NCBI RefSeq assembly: GCF_040939455.1
Contig: NC_134108.1
Location: 48,111,501 to 48,175,500 of the forward strand
DNA: 64,000 nucleotides
Source of the DNA: Microcebus murinus
Taxonomy: Eukaryota; Chordata; Mammalia; Primates; Cheirogaleidae
Direction: 5' to 3'
In this document: one piece after another, positions 12,228 to 25,662 of the stretch
How positions within the stretch are numbered: position 1 is the stretch's first letter
Layout: each line of letters begins with the position of its first letter
Made by a program: the position numbers and the translations under genes
Notes under the pieces: generated by a model
What the model was told of the DNA's origin: nothing
What the model saw: only the letters and a program-made list of their open reading frames with translations
Database searches by the model: none

Positions 12228-12898
12228 AATGCCGAGAGTGGTGTCTCTCGCCTGTAATCCTAGCACTCTGGGAGGCCAAGGCGGGCGGATCACTCAAGGT
12301 TGGGAGTTTGAAATAAGCCTGAGCAAGAGCCAGACCCTTCTCTACCAAAAACAGAAATTGCAGGATGTGGTGGCGCACACCTGTAGTCCCAGCTACTCGG
12401 GAGGCTGAGAGGGAAGGATCGCTTGAGCCCAGGAGTTCTGGGCTGTAGTGCGCTATGCCAATCTGGATGTCCACACTAAGTTCGGCATCAACATGGTGAC
12501 CACCTGGGAGCGGGGAACCACCGGGTTGCCTAAGGAGGGGTGAACTGGCCCAGGTCAGAAACAGAGCAGGTCAAAACTCCAGTGCTGATCAGTAGTGGGA
12601 TTGCACCTGTGAATAGCCACTATACTCCAGCCTGGGCAGCATAGCGAGACCCTGTCTCTAAAAACAAACAAACAAACAAACAAACAAACAAAAACCCAGA
12701 AATTAATTGGCCAATTAAAAATATATAGAAATAATTAGCTGGGCATGGTGGTGCATGCCTGTAGCCCCAGCTACTCGGGAGGCTGAGGCAGGAGGATCGC
12801 CTGAGCCCAGGAGTTTGAGGTTGCTGTGAGCTAGGCTGACGCCATGGCACTCTACCCGGGCAACAGAGTGAGACCCTGTCTCAATAAATAAATAAATA
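12228..12898 (+). mobile_element. Alu split by the 7SL pseudogene
   Basis: The left arm (cctgtaatcctagcactctg) ends in the middle linker at 12359. The rest of the linker (attaattggccaatta) and the right arm resume at 12705, ending in an AAAT tail. Confidence 0.9.
12360..12696 (+). pseudogene. RN7SLP: 7SL (SRP) RNA retropseudogene, full length
   Basis: 12360-12659 aligns end to end with the 300-nt 7SL RNA, including the S domain that Alus lack: gggctgtagtgcgctatgcc (about 12440-12459), aagttcggcatcaacatgg and ggttgcctaaggaggggtg. The Alu-domain start is mutated (gcaggatgtgg for gccgggcgcgg), so it is probably not an active pol III gene. An A-rich (AAAC)n tail follows at 12660-12696. Imperfect TSDs (aaaaacagaaatt / aaaacccagaaatt) at 12347-12359 and 12691-12704 show retroposition. 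The target is the linker between the two arms of an Alu, whose left arm lies at 12228-12346 and right arm at 12705-12898. Confidence 0.96.
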
Positions 12899-12913
12899 TA
12901 GGTTAACACTTTG

Positions 12914-13218
12914 GCCAGGTACTGTGGTGGTTCAGGCCTGTAATCCTAGCACTCAGGGAGGCAAGGTGGGAGGATGGCTTTAGCTCAGGAGTTCAAGACC
13001 AGCCCAAACAAGTGCGAGACCCCTTCTCTACCAAAAATATAATAGAAAAAATTAGCCGGGTGAGGTGCCACATGCTTGCAGTCCCAGATACTAGGAGCTG
13101 AGGCAGGAGGATCACTTGAACTCAGGAATTTGAGGTTGCAGTGAGGTATGTTCATCACACCATTGCACTCTATCTGGGGAACAGAGTGGAACAAAGCTAG
13201 ACTGTCTCAAAAAAAAAG
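12914..13218 (+). mobile_element. Alu
   Basis: TSD ttaacacttt(g) on both sides; starts ggccaggtac. Confidence 0.92.
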
Positions 13219-13239
13219 ATTAACACTTTGTGCTGTATA

Positions 13240-13440
13240 GAAATTAACCTATTTATCCTCACAACTACCACATGGTAGATACCATTACTGTCTCCATTTT
13301 AGAAATGAGGAAACAGCTCACACAGCTATTCAAATGCTGTTTGAATTCAAATCTTGTTATTCCAGAGGCTAGACACTTAACCATTTCATTATGCATTAGT
13401 CTTCCAGATGACTGATAATCTTCCATGGGGTCACTGGGGC
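13240..13440 (-). mobile_element. MIR SINE
   Basis: Reverse MIR core: ccattttagaaatgaggaaa followed by cacacagct. Confidence 0.8.
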
Positions 13441-13529
13441 TGGTACCCCACATCCTCAAAGATGGGACTATCTATGACTCCTTGCTAGCCCAATGATTTT
13501 AGGTCAGCCTCTATTACAGATACTCTTTT

Positions 13530-13846
<317 letters not shown>

Positions 13847-14511
13847 TGATACTCTTTTACCTCAGTGAACCTAACTAGTGCATCCTTACTTGAGTGGTCA
13901 CTGAAAAATGTTCCCACAAAGGTTACCACTAGATCTTTTAGTTAAATCCAAGATGATTTTCAGGTCTTTTTCTTTCATATCCTTCCAATGAAGAGATTTC
14001 CCAGTTCTTACTTGCCTAACTGGCTTTATCCACAGCCGTCTTGATGTGGTGGTAGCCTCAACAGTGGTTTAATGAATGTTGAATGTCCATAAAATGGATG
14101 GCACTAAATCATGAACTCTACAAAAGGGAATATTCTGTGCTTAAAGGTTTAACTTTGGCCATCATTTTAAGAGCCACAATGAAGCAGTAAAAGTACAAAG
14201 GAAAAGTGTGGCTTTTAAACATTTAAAGAAAGCAGGCTGCCTTTTTAACCATGCCTCTTTGGTTCAGAATAAACCCTTAACAGCCAAAAGCCCAAGCTTA
14301 AATTCTGGAATTTTTTTGCCTAAGATCTTGAGTGAGAACACAACCCTCTCCCCTTTATTAAGAACATGTACTTACAAATCATTTAAGGGTTCGAACATTT
14401 AAAAAACTAAGCAACACAATCTTTGCTATTCATTTTCTAAGACTGTTCTTAACCATTATTTCTTCTAGGTAGTAACTTTGATCGCAATCGTTTTACCAAA
14501 CGCCAATCACA

Positions 14512-14650
14512 AACACCGGTTTTCTCATTTGTGAAATGGAGGAAATATTAAACTTCCCCGGGGTCATTGAGAAATGTAAACCGCTTCCTATAATATAACG
14601 TAAAGCCTTTAGACCCTTACCTGGCACATAGTAATAAGCACTCTAGACAT
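14512..14650 (+). mobile_element. MIR SINE
   Basis: ttctcatttgtgaaatgg and cctggcacatagtaataagc are MIR core motifs. Confidence 0.75.
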
Positions 14651-14785
14651 TATGAGTGTCACACAAAACTTGAATAGTGAGACCTGTCACATTTTAGCTG
14701 TCACGATTATTGTTTTCTACAACGGAAGCACTCAAGATACACTACTAGAAACTGGGTTTCCCAACGTGCCTTAAAGTCTCAGCAG

Positions 14786-14791
14786 CACGTG
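14786..14791. promoter_or_regulatory. E-box CACGTG in AMD1 intron 1
   Basis: A canonical palindromic CACGTG lies at the downstream edge of the AMD1 CpG island. It is a consensus MYC/MAX or USF site; occupancy is inference only. Confidence 0.4.
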
Positions 14792-16091
14792 TCTGCCTGG
14801 ATTCTCCAGTTGCTTTTTGTCAAGGGACGGCAGCGAGCGCAGCCAACATTCCTAAAACGCCCATTGGCCCACACCCTGGAGCCAGGCTCTCCGTCGCGCC
14901 CGGGAGCTCATTGGTCGCCGCCTCTCAATGAAGCGGGCCATGCCGGTTCCTCGGCCACACCGCCACCCTCGCCGCACTTGCGCGCGGAGGAGCCAGGGAA
15001 CCCGGTGGAGGGGCCTAGGGAGGCAAAGGGTTGCGCTTGGTGTGACTGCCGCCGGCAACAAGGCCCCAACATTCACAGTATCTTCCTGTGCTTTTATTTG
15101 CGCTTGATTTCCACAGCATGACCACTAAAACCTCTTCTGCGCGATCAGGCAGGAGTGGGGCCCCAGATTCCTTTGCTCAAGCTTAAGGCATTAAAGGTAT
15201 TATGTCCTGGGTCAGAGGGGCCTCTATCCTGCAAATGCAGGCAAACCTTACTCCACCCCGCACCTCTGCTCTGCCACGCTCCGGTCCCCCGATCCTGCCG
15301 ACTCAGTAACAGGTTACACAGCCCAAGGTCAAGAGACTCGGGGGCAGCCCTGGGCGGGCTCCGGGGCCGTCTACCCGGGCCGCCCCACGCACCGTGCCGC
15401 CCACCTAACTGCACAGACGAGGCTTTGGTGCAGAGCGCGTTAGGGCAGCGACGGGGCCCCGCCACTGCGACACCACTGCTCCCGCCCAATCCCCGCCGCC
15501 CGACCGCCACATGCTGCCCGCGGCGAGCGCGGGTGGAAGGCCTGTCCGCCCGTCCCTCAGACAAGGCCGGGAGGGCCCACTCCGGCCGGCGCCCGCGGCA
15601 AGACCGAGTCCCGCTCCGGACCCGCTCCCTCCCTCCGCCACTCCCCGAGCAGGCACGCCCGAATTAGCGCCTGACTAAGCCCGCCTGGCCACACCTGCCG
15701 GGAGGGAACCCGCGCACCCCCTCCGACCCCCCCAGGGCCCCGAACGCCAGCTCGAGGGGGAAGTCGGGAGGCGCCGGCCGCAAACCACTCTGAGCAGCGC
15801 CGCCCGCCCCGCCGGGGACGTTACCTGAGCACGCGGCCGCGCCGGCCTGCTCCCCTCCCCCAAGGCAGTGCCCGGACGGCAACGGCGCGGGAGAAGCCGG
15901 CTCGAGCCCCGCGTGGACCCGGCCGCTCCCCCCAAAACCGGGCACCCTCTACGACCGCCGAAGCGAACCCCGCCCGGGGTCCTGGCCCCACCTGAAGGCT
16001 GCAGGAATCCGGCCTCCACCCGCTTTGGGTGCTTTGCCGGCGGCAACAGCCCCCAGGCCTGTACATGTCAGCGAATGCCCCGGGGACCCAC

Positions 16092-16201
16092 CTCGGGATA
16101 GTGCGAAGATCCCCAGATCCTTGGTTCGCGTCAGGTTGCTGCCGGGAGAACCAAACCTCCAGCAGCTTCTCCGTCCCTTCGAAAAAATGTGCAGCTTCCA
16201 T
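16092..16201 (-). CDS. AMD1: AMD1 coding exon 1 (N-terminus of S-adenosylmethionine decarboxylase)
   Basis: The minus strand from ATG at 16201 encodes [20 protein letters not shown] then [16 protein letters not shown] and AG, the known AMD1 N-terminus through Arg37. The exon ends at 16092, where AG|GTGGGT gives a donor; 36 codons plus 2 nt match the phase needed by exon 2. Phe7, Glu8 and Glu11, which line the substrate pocket in the human enzyme, are present. The frame is open upstream of this ATG back to another ATG at 16243, but the homologous start and the known protein length (about 334 aa) support 16201. Reading through the donor gives WVPGAF..., which is intronic. Translation is expected to be repressed by polyamines through the uORF upstream. 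Confidence 0.98.
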
Positions 16202-16529
16202 CACCGTGAGACTAGCGAACAACCAACAACCACAGAAAATCAACTAAATTAAACCTCTTCTCCCGCCGCTGCCGCCGCCGCTGCGGATTGTTCCAGCTGT
16301 GTTACTAAAGTTCAGGTTCCTTTTTTTTTTTTGCTATAATTTTATATTAACTTTTTTTAAAAAAAGGACTAATAAAATTTTCCCGGCTTCTTTTTGTGAG
16401 CGAAAGTTGAACGTGAGTCTGTTGGAAATAGAGGCAGATACAGTTCAGTCTCTTGTAGTCCGCTGATTCCCCGTTAGAGAGAGTAGAGCGAGCGCTAGCT
16501 AATGTCGCCGGCCATACTGTGTAAGCGAC
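16202..16529 (-). other. AMD1: AMD1 5' UTR (exon 1)
   Basis: This is about 328 nt between the inferred cap site and the main ATG, matching the roughly 320-nt leader known for mammalian AMD1. The cap site (about 16529) is inferred from the TATA box about 28 bp upstream and from the known spacing of 14 nt from cap to uORF in human AMD1. The leader is GC-rich near the cap and near a GCC-repeat stretch (16263-16283), but AT-rich at 16319-16385, where it carries homopolymer A and T runs. Confidence 0.85.
16495..16515 (-). CDS. AMD1: AMD1 upstream ORF encoding the MAGDIS hexapeptide
   Basis: The minus strand reads ATG GCC GGC GAC ATT AGC TAG, giving M-A-G-D-I-S-stop, identical to the regulatory uORF of mammalian AMD1. 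In human cells this peptide stalls the terminating ribosome when polyamines are high and so lowers translation of the downstream reading frame; residues toward its C-terminus are needed. The ATG lies about 14 nt from the inferred cap, which explains leaky initiation in the known system. The uORF ends about 293 nt before the main ATG. It is below normal ORF-finding length. Confidence 0.96.
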   Translation of the reverse strand: MAGDIS

Positions 16530-16550
16530 GGCGATGCGTGAGCGCCGACT

Positions 16551-16560
16551 TTATATACCC
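16551..16560 (-). promoter_or_regulatory. AMD1: AMD1 TATA box
   Basis: The minus strand reads GGGTATATAA, with TATATAA at 16557-16551. It lies about 28 bp before the inferred cap site (16529). A GC box (ccccgccccc on the plus strand, about 16593-16603) lies upstream of it. A sharp TATA-type start fits the fixed short cap-to-uORF distance. Confidence 0.9.
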
Positions 16561-17083
16561 CGGCTCCCTGAAAGGCCAGGAAGTGACGCATGGCCCCGCC
16601 CCCGCGGCCCATAGCTGCCGCCGCCTGTCAATCACTCAGCGCGGAGTGGCGGCTGGCTGGCGGATGGCCTGCGGCGAGCGCCTGGGGGTTACCCGCTGCG
16701 CTAGGGTTCGGGCTGTCGCTGTCCCTGGAGTGGGAGATGGTGCTGTGTTGCCCAGCGGGGAACTAGAAACCTGGGGTGGAATGCAGAGTGGGTGGGGAGA
16801 ACGGGGACGGAGTGACGAAAGGCTGTGCGGCGCTGCGTGAAACAACTGGTTAGCAGAAACCATGGGAGGGTCCTTAGGGGAGTTGGCGGGGTTCGGCGGG
16901 GGCGGTGGCCGGTGCTGTGTTGGCGTGGTGGTTCACCACGACTGTCGGGGTACTTGGCGGTGCTTTAAGTTGTGCGTCCCCGAGGCGGACACAGCCAGGC
17001 ATTAAAGCTCCGCATTTGTCCATGACGCACATGTTGCCAACGGTCGAATTAGAAGGCGCTTTAATTCTGCTCACGCCTTAGCT

Positions 17084-17089
17084 CACGTG
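17084..17089. promoter_or_regulatory. E-box CACGTG upstream of AMD1
   Basis: A canonical CACGTG lies about 555 bp upstream of the inferred AMD1 cap site, inside the CpG island. It pairs with the intronic copy at 14786. Binding is not shown by sequence alone. Confidence 0.4.
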
Positions 17090-17300
17090 TGAATGGATGC
17101 AGTTCTCGACCTGTTTATACAATAGCCAGAAGCATTGTCTCCCGGTTTCATAAGGGAAAAGCAACGTGGCGCCAGCCTTGGAGGGCTCCGGCTCTGCCCA
17201 CCTCCCACCACGCGGCTCGCCAAGCCTCGGAGCGGGCTGAGCGCGGCGGCCTCCGTGAGGCGCTGGCGACTGCGTGCTCCATTAGGTCAACTGGTGGGAG

Positions 17301-18319
17301 TTTTTTCAGAAAAACTATTTCTAGAAACTAGATTTGTTCATTGTAGTCTGAAACTATTCGATATATCTTTCTTTGAATTTTCTTAAACTGATGGACTAAG
17401 AGGGGTTCCCCACACCCCCTAAATTTACAGTGCTATTAAGAAGGGTTTACGTGGACGTTAATATAACAGGGATTCCAGAGCTATCACTAGTGGTAATTTA
17501 AAGAACCATCCAGCTAATATTTCGTTAATCAGTGTAAAGTATAAAATAGTTGTCAAGTTGTGGTCAGTTTAACCTGAGGTGGTAAAGTTATGGTAATAAA
17601 AGTAAGGACTTTTACTTGAAAATAGGGGAGAAAAATACCCCAACCTGACATAAAAATTACCACTATCACAAGAAAAAAAGACTTTTCCCTATCATCTTTA
17701 GAGAAAAACTTTTCTCAAAGTGAAATAAAGTAATGTCAGCATGCAAAATCCACTGAAAAAGACATGGTTTGAGTTTGCACTCTAGATACCCTGCAGGGTA
17801 ATACTTGTCTTTCAAGAACTGGATTCACATGTCCTCATGAAACCTGTTGAAAGAAGCTATGTTGTGAGGTAGGTACATATATTACTCTTGCCATGTTTTT
17901 AAAAGCATCCAACTCAAACTGGGGATTGGGACAAAAGATAATAAATGTTGCTTATTTTATTATAATGATAATTAAAGAGAATGTGGTTATTATAGTTGGA
18001 ATAAAGATAAAAGAAGTATTTCTGTTTTACAGGCTATTCAATTATTTGATGGTTGCTTATTGAAATGAAGAATCTGCCTACTAAAACCACCTCAAACACT
18101 AATTGTGGTATAAACATAATTTGGCTTATAATTGCTTATAATTAGTTGCTTCTCAATTACTATTATGTTTTCTCCCCAATGCAATTTAAGTTAATATGAA
18201 AGTGCCAAGAATCTTGGCAAAGTAAATCCTTGTTAATTTGATATAGGATAATTTAAATAGTGTTTACAAACTGGATTGGTCCTTTGTAAAAAGTATCATT
18301 TTTCTTAACCATCATTATT
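17301..18319. other. Upstream of AMD1: no assigned feature
   Basis: Ordinary AT-rich sequence between the CpG island and the first intergenic Alu. I recognise no repeat family, exon or RNA gene. Confidence 0.6.
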
Positions 18320-18482
18320 CTATCTTTTTTTTTCTTTTGAGACAGAATCTCACTCTGTTGCCCAGGCTAGAGTGCTGTGGCATCAGCCTAGCTCACAGCA
18401 ACCTCAAACTCCTGACCTTGAGTGATCCTCCAGCTTGGCCTCCGAGAGTGCCAGGTTTACAGGTGTGAGCCAGCACGCCGGC
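18320..18482 (-). mobile_element. Internally deleted Alu
   Basis: Runs from poly-T to cacgccggcc, but the middle of the element is missing. TSD ccatcattatt at 18309-18319 and 18483-18493. Confidence 0.9.
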
Positions 18483-18819
18483 CCATCATTATTATCTTGA
18501 AGCTTAAAATACTTTGTACTAATTACTTAAGTTGGTCAGTTAATCTTTGCTTAAATATTTCACTGAACTTAGTATGTCCAAAACATATTTATTATCATTC
18601 CTAAACTGGTTTCCTTTCTCATCAGCCTTATTTTTATCAGAGTGACCACAAAAATACTTATTGGGTAAAAAGTACTTTGCACATAAAAGGCTGCTTAAAA
18701 GACTTAAAGGACCCATCCCCTAGGACTTCTTAAGTTATCCCCTCGCACCTTTATTCTCTTTAGTAACCATTTCTATTAGGATCTCTTGCAAATTTTAAAA
18801 AATCCTTACTTGACCCCAC

Positions 18820-20090
18820 TTCTCCCTTCAGCTATCACCTAATTATTTTGCTTCTCTTAACAGCAAAACTCCCTAAAAATTATTTAAAGCCATGTCCATA
18901 CTTGTGGCCTCTACCTCCTTATCTCTCCTTCAAATCCTCCAAAAGGCTATTTTATCCCTAACACTTGAAATGGCGCTTCTCAAGGCCCACTTCTTGACAA
19001 AGCCAGTGGTTCAATGGAATGGCCTCAATCCTCATTTTCCTCAATCTTTCAATAGATTGTGATGTCATTAACTGTACTTCATTCCTGAAACAATTCTCCA
19101 AGATTTTGTGACATCTCTCTTTTTTGGTTTTCCTTCCACATTGAGATTTTCTTCCCAATGCTGCAGTGCTCTTGGCTTCTCTGCCCTATTTCCTGGTGAC
19201 CTACCTCATTCAGTCCATGACTTTATGACCCATTCATATACTAATGACTTTCAAATGTATATCTCCAGCCCAAACATCTCCCTTGAATTCCAGACCTTTA
19301 GGACATTTGCCTCCCTGACTGTTTGGATGCCTAACAAGCACATAGAAACTAAAAGAGAGCTGTTCCTTTTCATAGCAAAATCTGCCCTCTCTCCATGAAA
19401 ACAAAAACAAACAAAAACCTAGCAGTCCTCAACTTAAGCTCCCTGGCTGACCTCTCTGCTTCCACTCCTGCCTCATTATGATCTACCCTTCATACAATAA
19501 TCACATCATGAAATAGCAGTTCCTCAAATCCAAAGTCATCCTTTTTTTTTTTTTTTTTGAGACAAGGTCTTGCCCTGTTGCCCAGACTACAGTGCAGTGT
19601 CATCATCATAGCTCACTGCAACCTTCAATTCCTGGGCTCAAGAGATCCTCCTGCTTCAGCCTACTCGTGCCATCACACTCGACTAATATTTCTATCTATT
19701 TTTTGTAAGTCAGGGTCTCGAACTCCTGGCCTTAAGTGATCCTCCTACCTCGGCTTCCCAAGGTGAGGGATTACAAGCATGAACCACCACATGGAGTCTA
19801 AAGTCATCCTTGATTCCATTATATCCTGCATTCTCCTATATCCAGTCCATCATTAGCCTTGTTGATACTTCTAAAGCATTTCAAGAATTTGTCCTCTTCT
19901 ATCTCCACTTCTACCACTCTAGTTCAGAGCACTAAAATTAGTTTCCCTGAACTATTGCAGTAGCTTTCTAACTATAGTAGTCTCTTTGTCTTCACTTTGC
20001 CACCTCACTTGAGTTACCACAGAGTAGCCAGAGTGATTTTTTAAAAACATAAGCCCAATTATGATACTTATTAAGTCTCCAGTGATTTCC
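18820..20090 (+). mobile_element. L2 LINE ORF2 remnant
   Basis: The plus strand preserves L2 reverse-transcriptase features. The frame at 19108-19398 contains the degraded catalytic-box region YTND (family YADD) followed by FQMYISSPNIS. Downstream L2 motifs follow after the Alu: aagtcatccttgattcc, ctattgcagtagctttctaac, agccagagtgattttttaaa. Interrupted by an Alu at 19542-19800. Confidence 0.8.
19542..19800 (-). mobile_element. Alu (old) inserted in L2
   Basis: TSD aaagtcatcc at 19532-19541 and 19801-19810. Confidence 0.93.
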
Positions 20091-20100
20091 TATCACACTA

Positions 20101-20734
20101 TTTTTTTTTTTTTTTTTTTTGAGACAGAGTCTCACTCTGTTGCCCAGGCTAGAGTGCTGTCAGCCTAGCTCACAGCAACCTGAAACTCCTGGGCTCAAGC
20201 AATCCTACTGCTTCAGCCTCCCAAGTAGCTGGGGCTACAGACATGCGCCACCATTCCTGGCTAATTTTTTCTTTTCTTTTTTTTATTCTTCAGCTGAAAC
20301 AGCAGGTGATTTATTATATACTTGTTACACTTGGCCACAACTGAGAACAGAACTAGTCCAGTATGTCAGGTCCAGGGCAAAGGACCAGTAGGGACTGTTT
20401 TGGTATGAGCAAGATGGTTCTCTCAGAGGTGGCCTTGGTGAACTGATGGCGGTGAAGTTCTAGATCCACTGAGAGGCAAGTTCTAGACAGTAGCATGCAG
20501 TCCAACAACTTGTACTAGTGTCCCCGGACTCTGGAATTTCATGTTTCTGATCTTGTGGCCTTCACGTGTGCACAAGCAAGCAGTTTACTTGGACCTCTGC
20601 CTCATCTTTCTTCTTTTGCGCTTCAGCCTGCGCATTCACGTCTTCCTCTACTTGGCTCTCATGGCAGGGAGGTTTCTACAAAGATGGCATTAAGGCTGAG
20701 AGCCTGGCTAATTTTTTCTACATATATATATAAG

Positions 20735-20760
<26 letters not shown>
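20101..20760 (-). mobile_element. Alu split by the RPL41 pseudogene
   Basis: The 20101-20272 part (right arm) resumes at 20703 in the AT-rich linker, which has grown into a TA-rich run. Its left arm is missing; the next Alu begins directly. Confidence 0.88.
20273..20702 (-). pseudogene. RPL41P: RPL41 processed pseudogene
   Basis: The minus strand carries the whole RPL41 mRNA: 5' UTR (ttagcgccat-like leader), coding region 20585-20662, 3' UTR with the AATAAA signal (ataataaatcacc) and a degraded A-tail at the low-coordinate end. The 25-codon frame is the length of the ribosomal protein eL41, but codon 5 (Trp) is TAG and codon 9 is TGA, so it cannot encode the protein. The remaining Arg/Lys-rich part is recognisable (MRRLKRKRRKMRQRSK). 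It has no introns and is flanked by a perfect 17-bp TSD, CCTGGCTAATTTTTTCT, at 20256-20272 and 20703-20719, the signature of L1-mediated retroposition. The target was an older Alu on the same strand. Confidence 0.97.
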
Positions 20761-20765
<5 letters not shown>

Positions 20766-20782
<17 letters not shown>

Positions 20783-21074
20783 TGAGACAGAGTTTCACTT
20801 TGTTGCCCAAGCTAGAATGAGTGCCATGGTGTCAACCTAGCTCACAGCAACCTCAATCTCCTGGGCTCAAGCGATCCTCCTGCCTCAGGCTCCCGAGTAA
20901 CTGGGACTATAGGCATGTGCCACAATTTTTTCTATATATTTTTAGTTGTTCAATTAATTTCTTTCTGTTTTTAGCTCTTGCTCAGGCTGGTCTGGAACTC
21001 CTGGCCTTGAGTGATCCTCCAGCCTCGGCCTCCCAGAGTGCTGGGATTACAGGCGTGAGCCACCACGCTTGGCC
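20766..21074 (-). mobile_element. Strepsirrhine Alu
   Basis: Poly-T to cacgcttggcc; abuts the TA-rich end of the preceding Alu. Confidence 0.93.
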
Positions 21075-22386
<1,312 letters not shown>

Positions 22387-22915
22387 GGTTGACTATTGTC
22401 CCAGCACAATATGCTAACATACATTTCTTACTCACTTTCATCAATAATTAAATATTTAGTAAGCAAAAAATTTGTAATGTGCTGTTTGCAAATTGTATGT
22501 GGTTCCTGAACACTGTCATTGTTTCAATTTTTAAATATTTAAGCAGATAGCCTCTTTGAAGGTTTTTAATTTTTTTTGTTTTTTTTACTGTTTTTGAGCT
22601 CTATTTTTATATTTTCTTTTTCCATTATAATCTCAACTCTACTCATTCTGTTTTCTAAAGGATTAAAAAAGTAATTTTTGCAGGCTTTAATTTCCAGAGT
22701 TCTTGAAGTAAAAAGAAAAAAGAAAAATAAAATATAAAAAAAGAAAAAATGTAATTGTTTTGAAAGTGTATAAAATATGAATTAAAGTAAATATAAAAAA
22801 CCTTATATTTACATTTATATTATTTTACAGAAAATGTAGAAAAACACAAATTGGAATTATTTTCAGATACTTCAAAAAAATTATTTTTCCTCTAAGGTTT
22901 ATAAATATATTTTAC
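22387..22915. other. AT-rich, no assigned feature
   Basis: A- and T-rich runs only (for example about 22700-22750); no gene or repeat recognised. Confidence 0.6.
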
Positions 22916-22916
22916 A

Positions 22917-23182
22917 GGGGCAGGTAAGGTGGCTCATGCCTGTAATCCTAGCACTCTGGAAGGCCAAAGAGGGAGGATCGCTTGAGCTCAGGACCATCAC
23001 CATCTCTACTAAAAATGGAAAAATTACCCAGGCATTGTGGTGTGTGCCTGTAGTCCCAGCTACTCTGGAGGCTGAGGCAGGAGGATCACTTGAGCCCAGG
23101 AGTTTGAGGTTGCTGTGAGTTAGGCTGATGCCATGGCATTCACTCAGGACAATGGAATGAGATTCTGTCTAAATAAAACCAC
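22917..23182 (+). mobile_element. Alu, internally shortened
   Basis: Left arm is missing part of its second half; ends in a short A-rich tail. Confidence 0.88.
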
Positions 23183-24275
<1,093 letters not shown>

Positions 24276-24487
24276 ATGAAAACAGAATAGTGTAAATAAG
24301 GAATATTTAAAGAATTTAAAAAAAACTCTTGGAAATTAAAGACAGGATAGCCGAGATTTTTTTTTAAGTGGCAGATATATTTGAAGACATCTCCAAGAAA
24401 GCAGGACAAGTCCAAATTGAAAAAGAGGAGAGAAATGATAGGAAAATTTGTCAGTCAGAGTCCCCATATCCAAATAATAAAAGTTCT

Positions 24488-24655
24488 AGCCCAGCGTAGT
24501 GGCTCCTGCCTGTAGTCCCAGCTACTTAGAAGGCTGAGGTGGGAGGATCAGGAGTTCAAGGAGTTTGAGGCTGCAGGGAGCTATGATTGTGCTATCTGCA
24601 CTCCAGCCTGGGCAACAAAGTGAGACCTCATCTCTAACAAACAAACAAATAAGTA
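24488..24655 (+). mobile_element. Monomeric 7SL-derived SINE (FRAM-like)
   Basis: A single arm of right-arm type (gcctgtagtcccagctact) with its own tail. Confidence 0.8.
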
Positions 24656-24960
24656 GTTTTAGAAAGAAAGGAGGTAATTATCAAAGAAATAATATAATAA
24701 AAAATATCAGAACAGGAGGATATGGATTTCTAGAATGAAAATGTTCACCTAGTTTCCCTAACAATGAATAAGGAAAAAAAAGACCCAGACTAAACACATA
24801 ATTGTGAAATTTCAGGACACTTTGGATAAAGATTTTAAAAGCTTTCATAGAGAGAAAAAATAGGTCACAATCAAATGATAAAGAGAATGCATTGAACTTC
24901 TCAACAGCAACACTGAAGATTAAATATAATGAAGCTTCAAAATTTTCAGGAAAAATTATT

Positions 24961-25293
<333 letters not shown>

Positions 25294-25496
25294 AGGAAAA
25301 ATTATTTTTAACTGAGAATCTAGACCCCAGAGTCAGGTAGTATCTAGGCTTCTTGATAAGCACTGTGATAAGCTGTATATATATAATGTTTTATGCAAAG
25401 TGTTTATAAAAGCAAGTTGTCACTTCAAATTATTATAACCTATTAACAATCAATAAAAGCAAATTATCACTACAAACCTTAAAAATCAGCAGTATG

Positions 25497-25662
25497 CTGG
25501 GTGCCATGGCGTGTGCCTCTAGTCCCAGATACTCAGGAGGCTGAAACAGAAGGATCACATGAGCCCAGGAAGTTTGAGGCTGTAGCGAGCTATGATTATG
25601 CCACTGCACTCCAGCCTGGGCGACAGTGAGACTCTGTCTCTAAAAAAAAAAAAAAAAAAAGC
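25497..25662 (+). mobile_element. Monomeric 7SL-derived SINE (FRAM-like)
   Basis: Single arm with gcctctagtcccagatact and a poly-A tail. Confidence 0.8.

Larger units (their letters stand above)
14830..17300. promoter_or_regulatory. CpG island of the AMD1 promoter
   Basis: There is an abrupt change from AT-rich, CpG-poor flanks to GC-rich sequence dense in CG dinucleotides, spanning AMD1 exon 1, the start of intron 1 and about 0.8 kb upstream. No SINE lies inside it. The several 60-170-codon open frames on both strands here are what GC-rich DNA gives by chance; only the AMD1 exon frame has homology. Confidence 0.9.

Noticed and set aside
12360..12659. A functional 7SL RNA gene
   Set aside because: Mutated pol III A-box region, A-rich tail and TSD mark a retropseudogene.
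15145..15945. Several 80-170-codon frames on both strands of the AMD1 CpG island
   Set aside because: High GC lowers stop frequency. Frames overlap each other in several phases and match no known protein; this is intron 1.
15821..16243. 140-codon AMD1 frame with start at 16243 and reading past 16092
   Set aside because: The N-terminal [14 protein letters not shown] lies in the 5' UTR and residues after TIPR are intronic; the donor at 16091 and the known start fix the exon.
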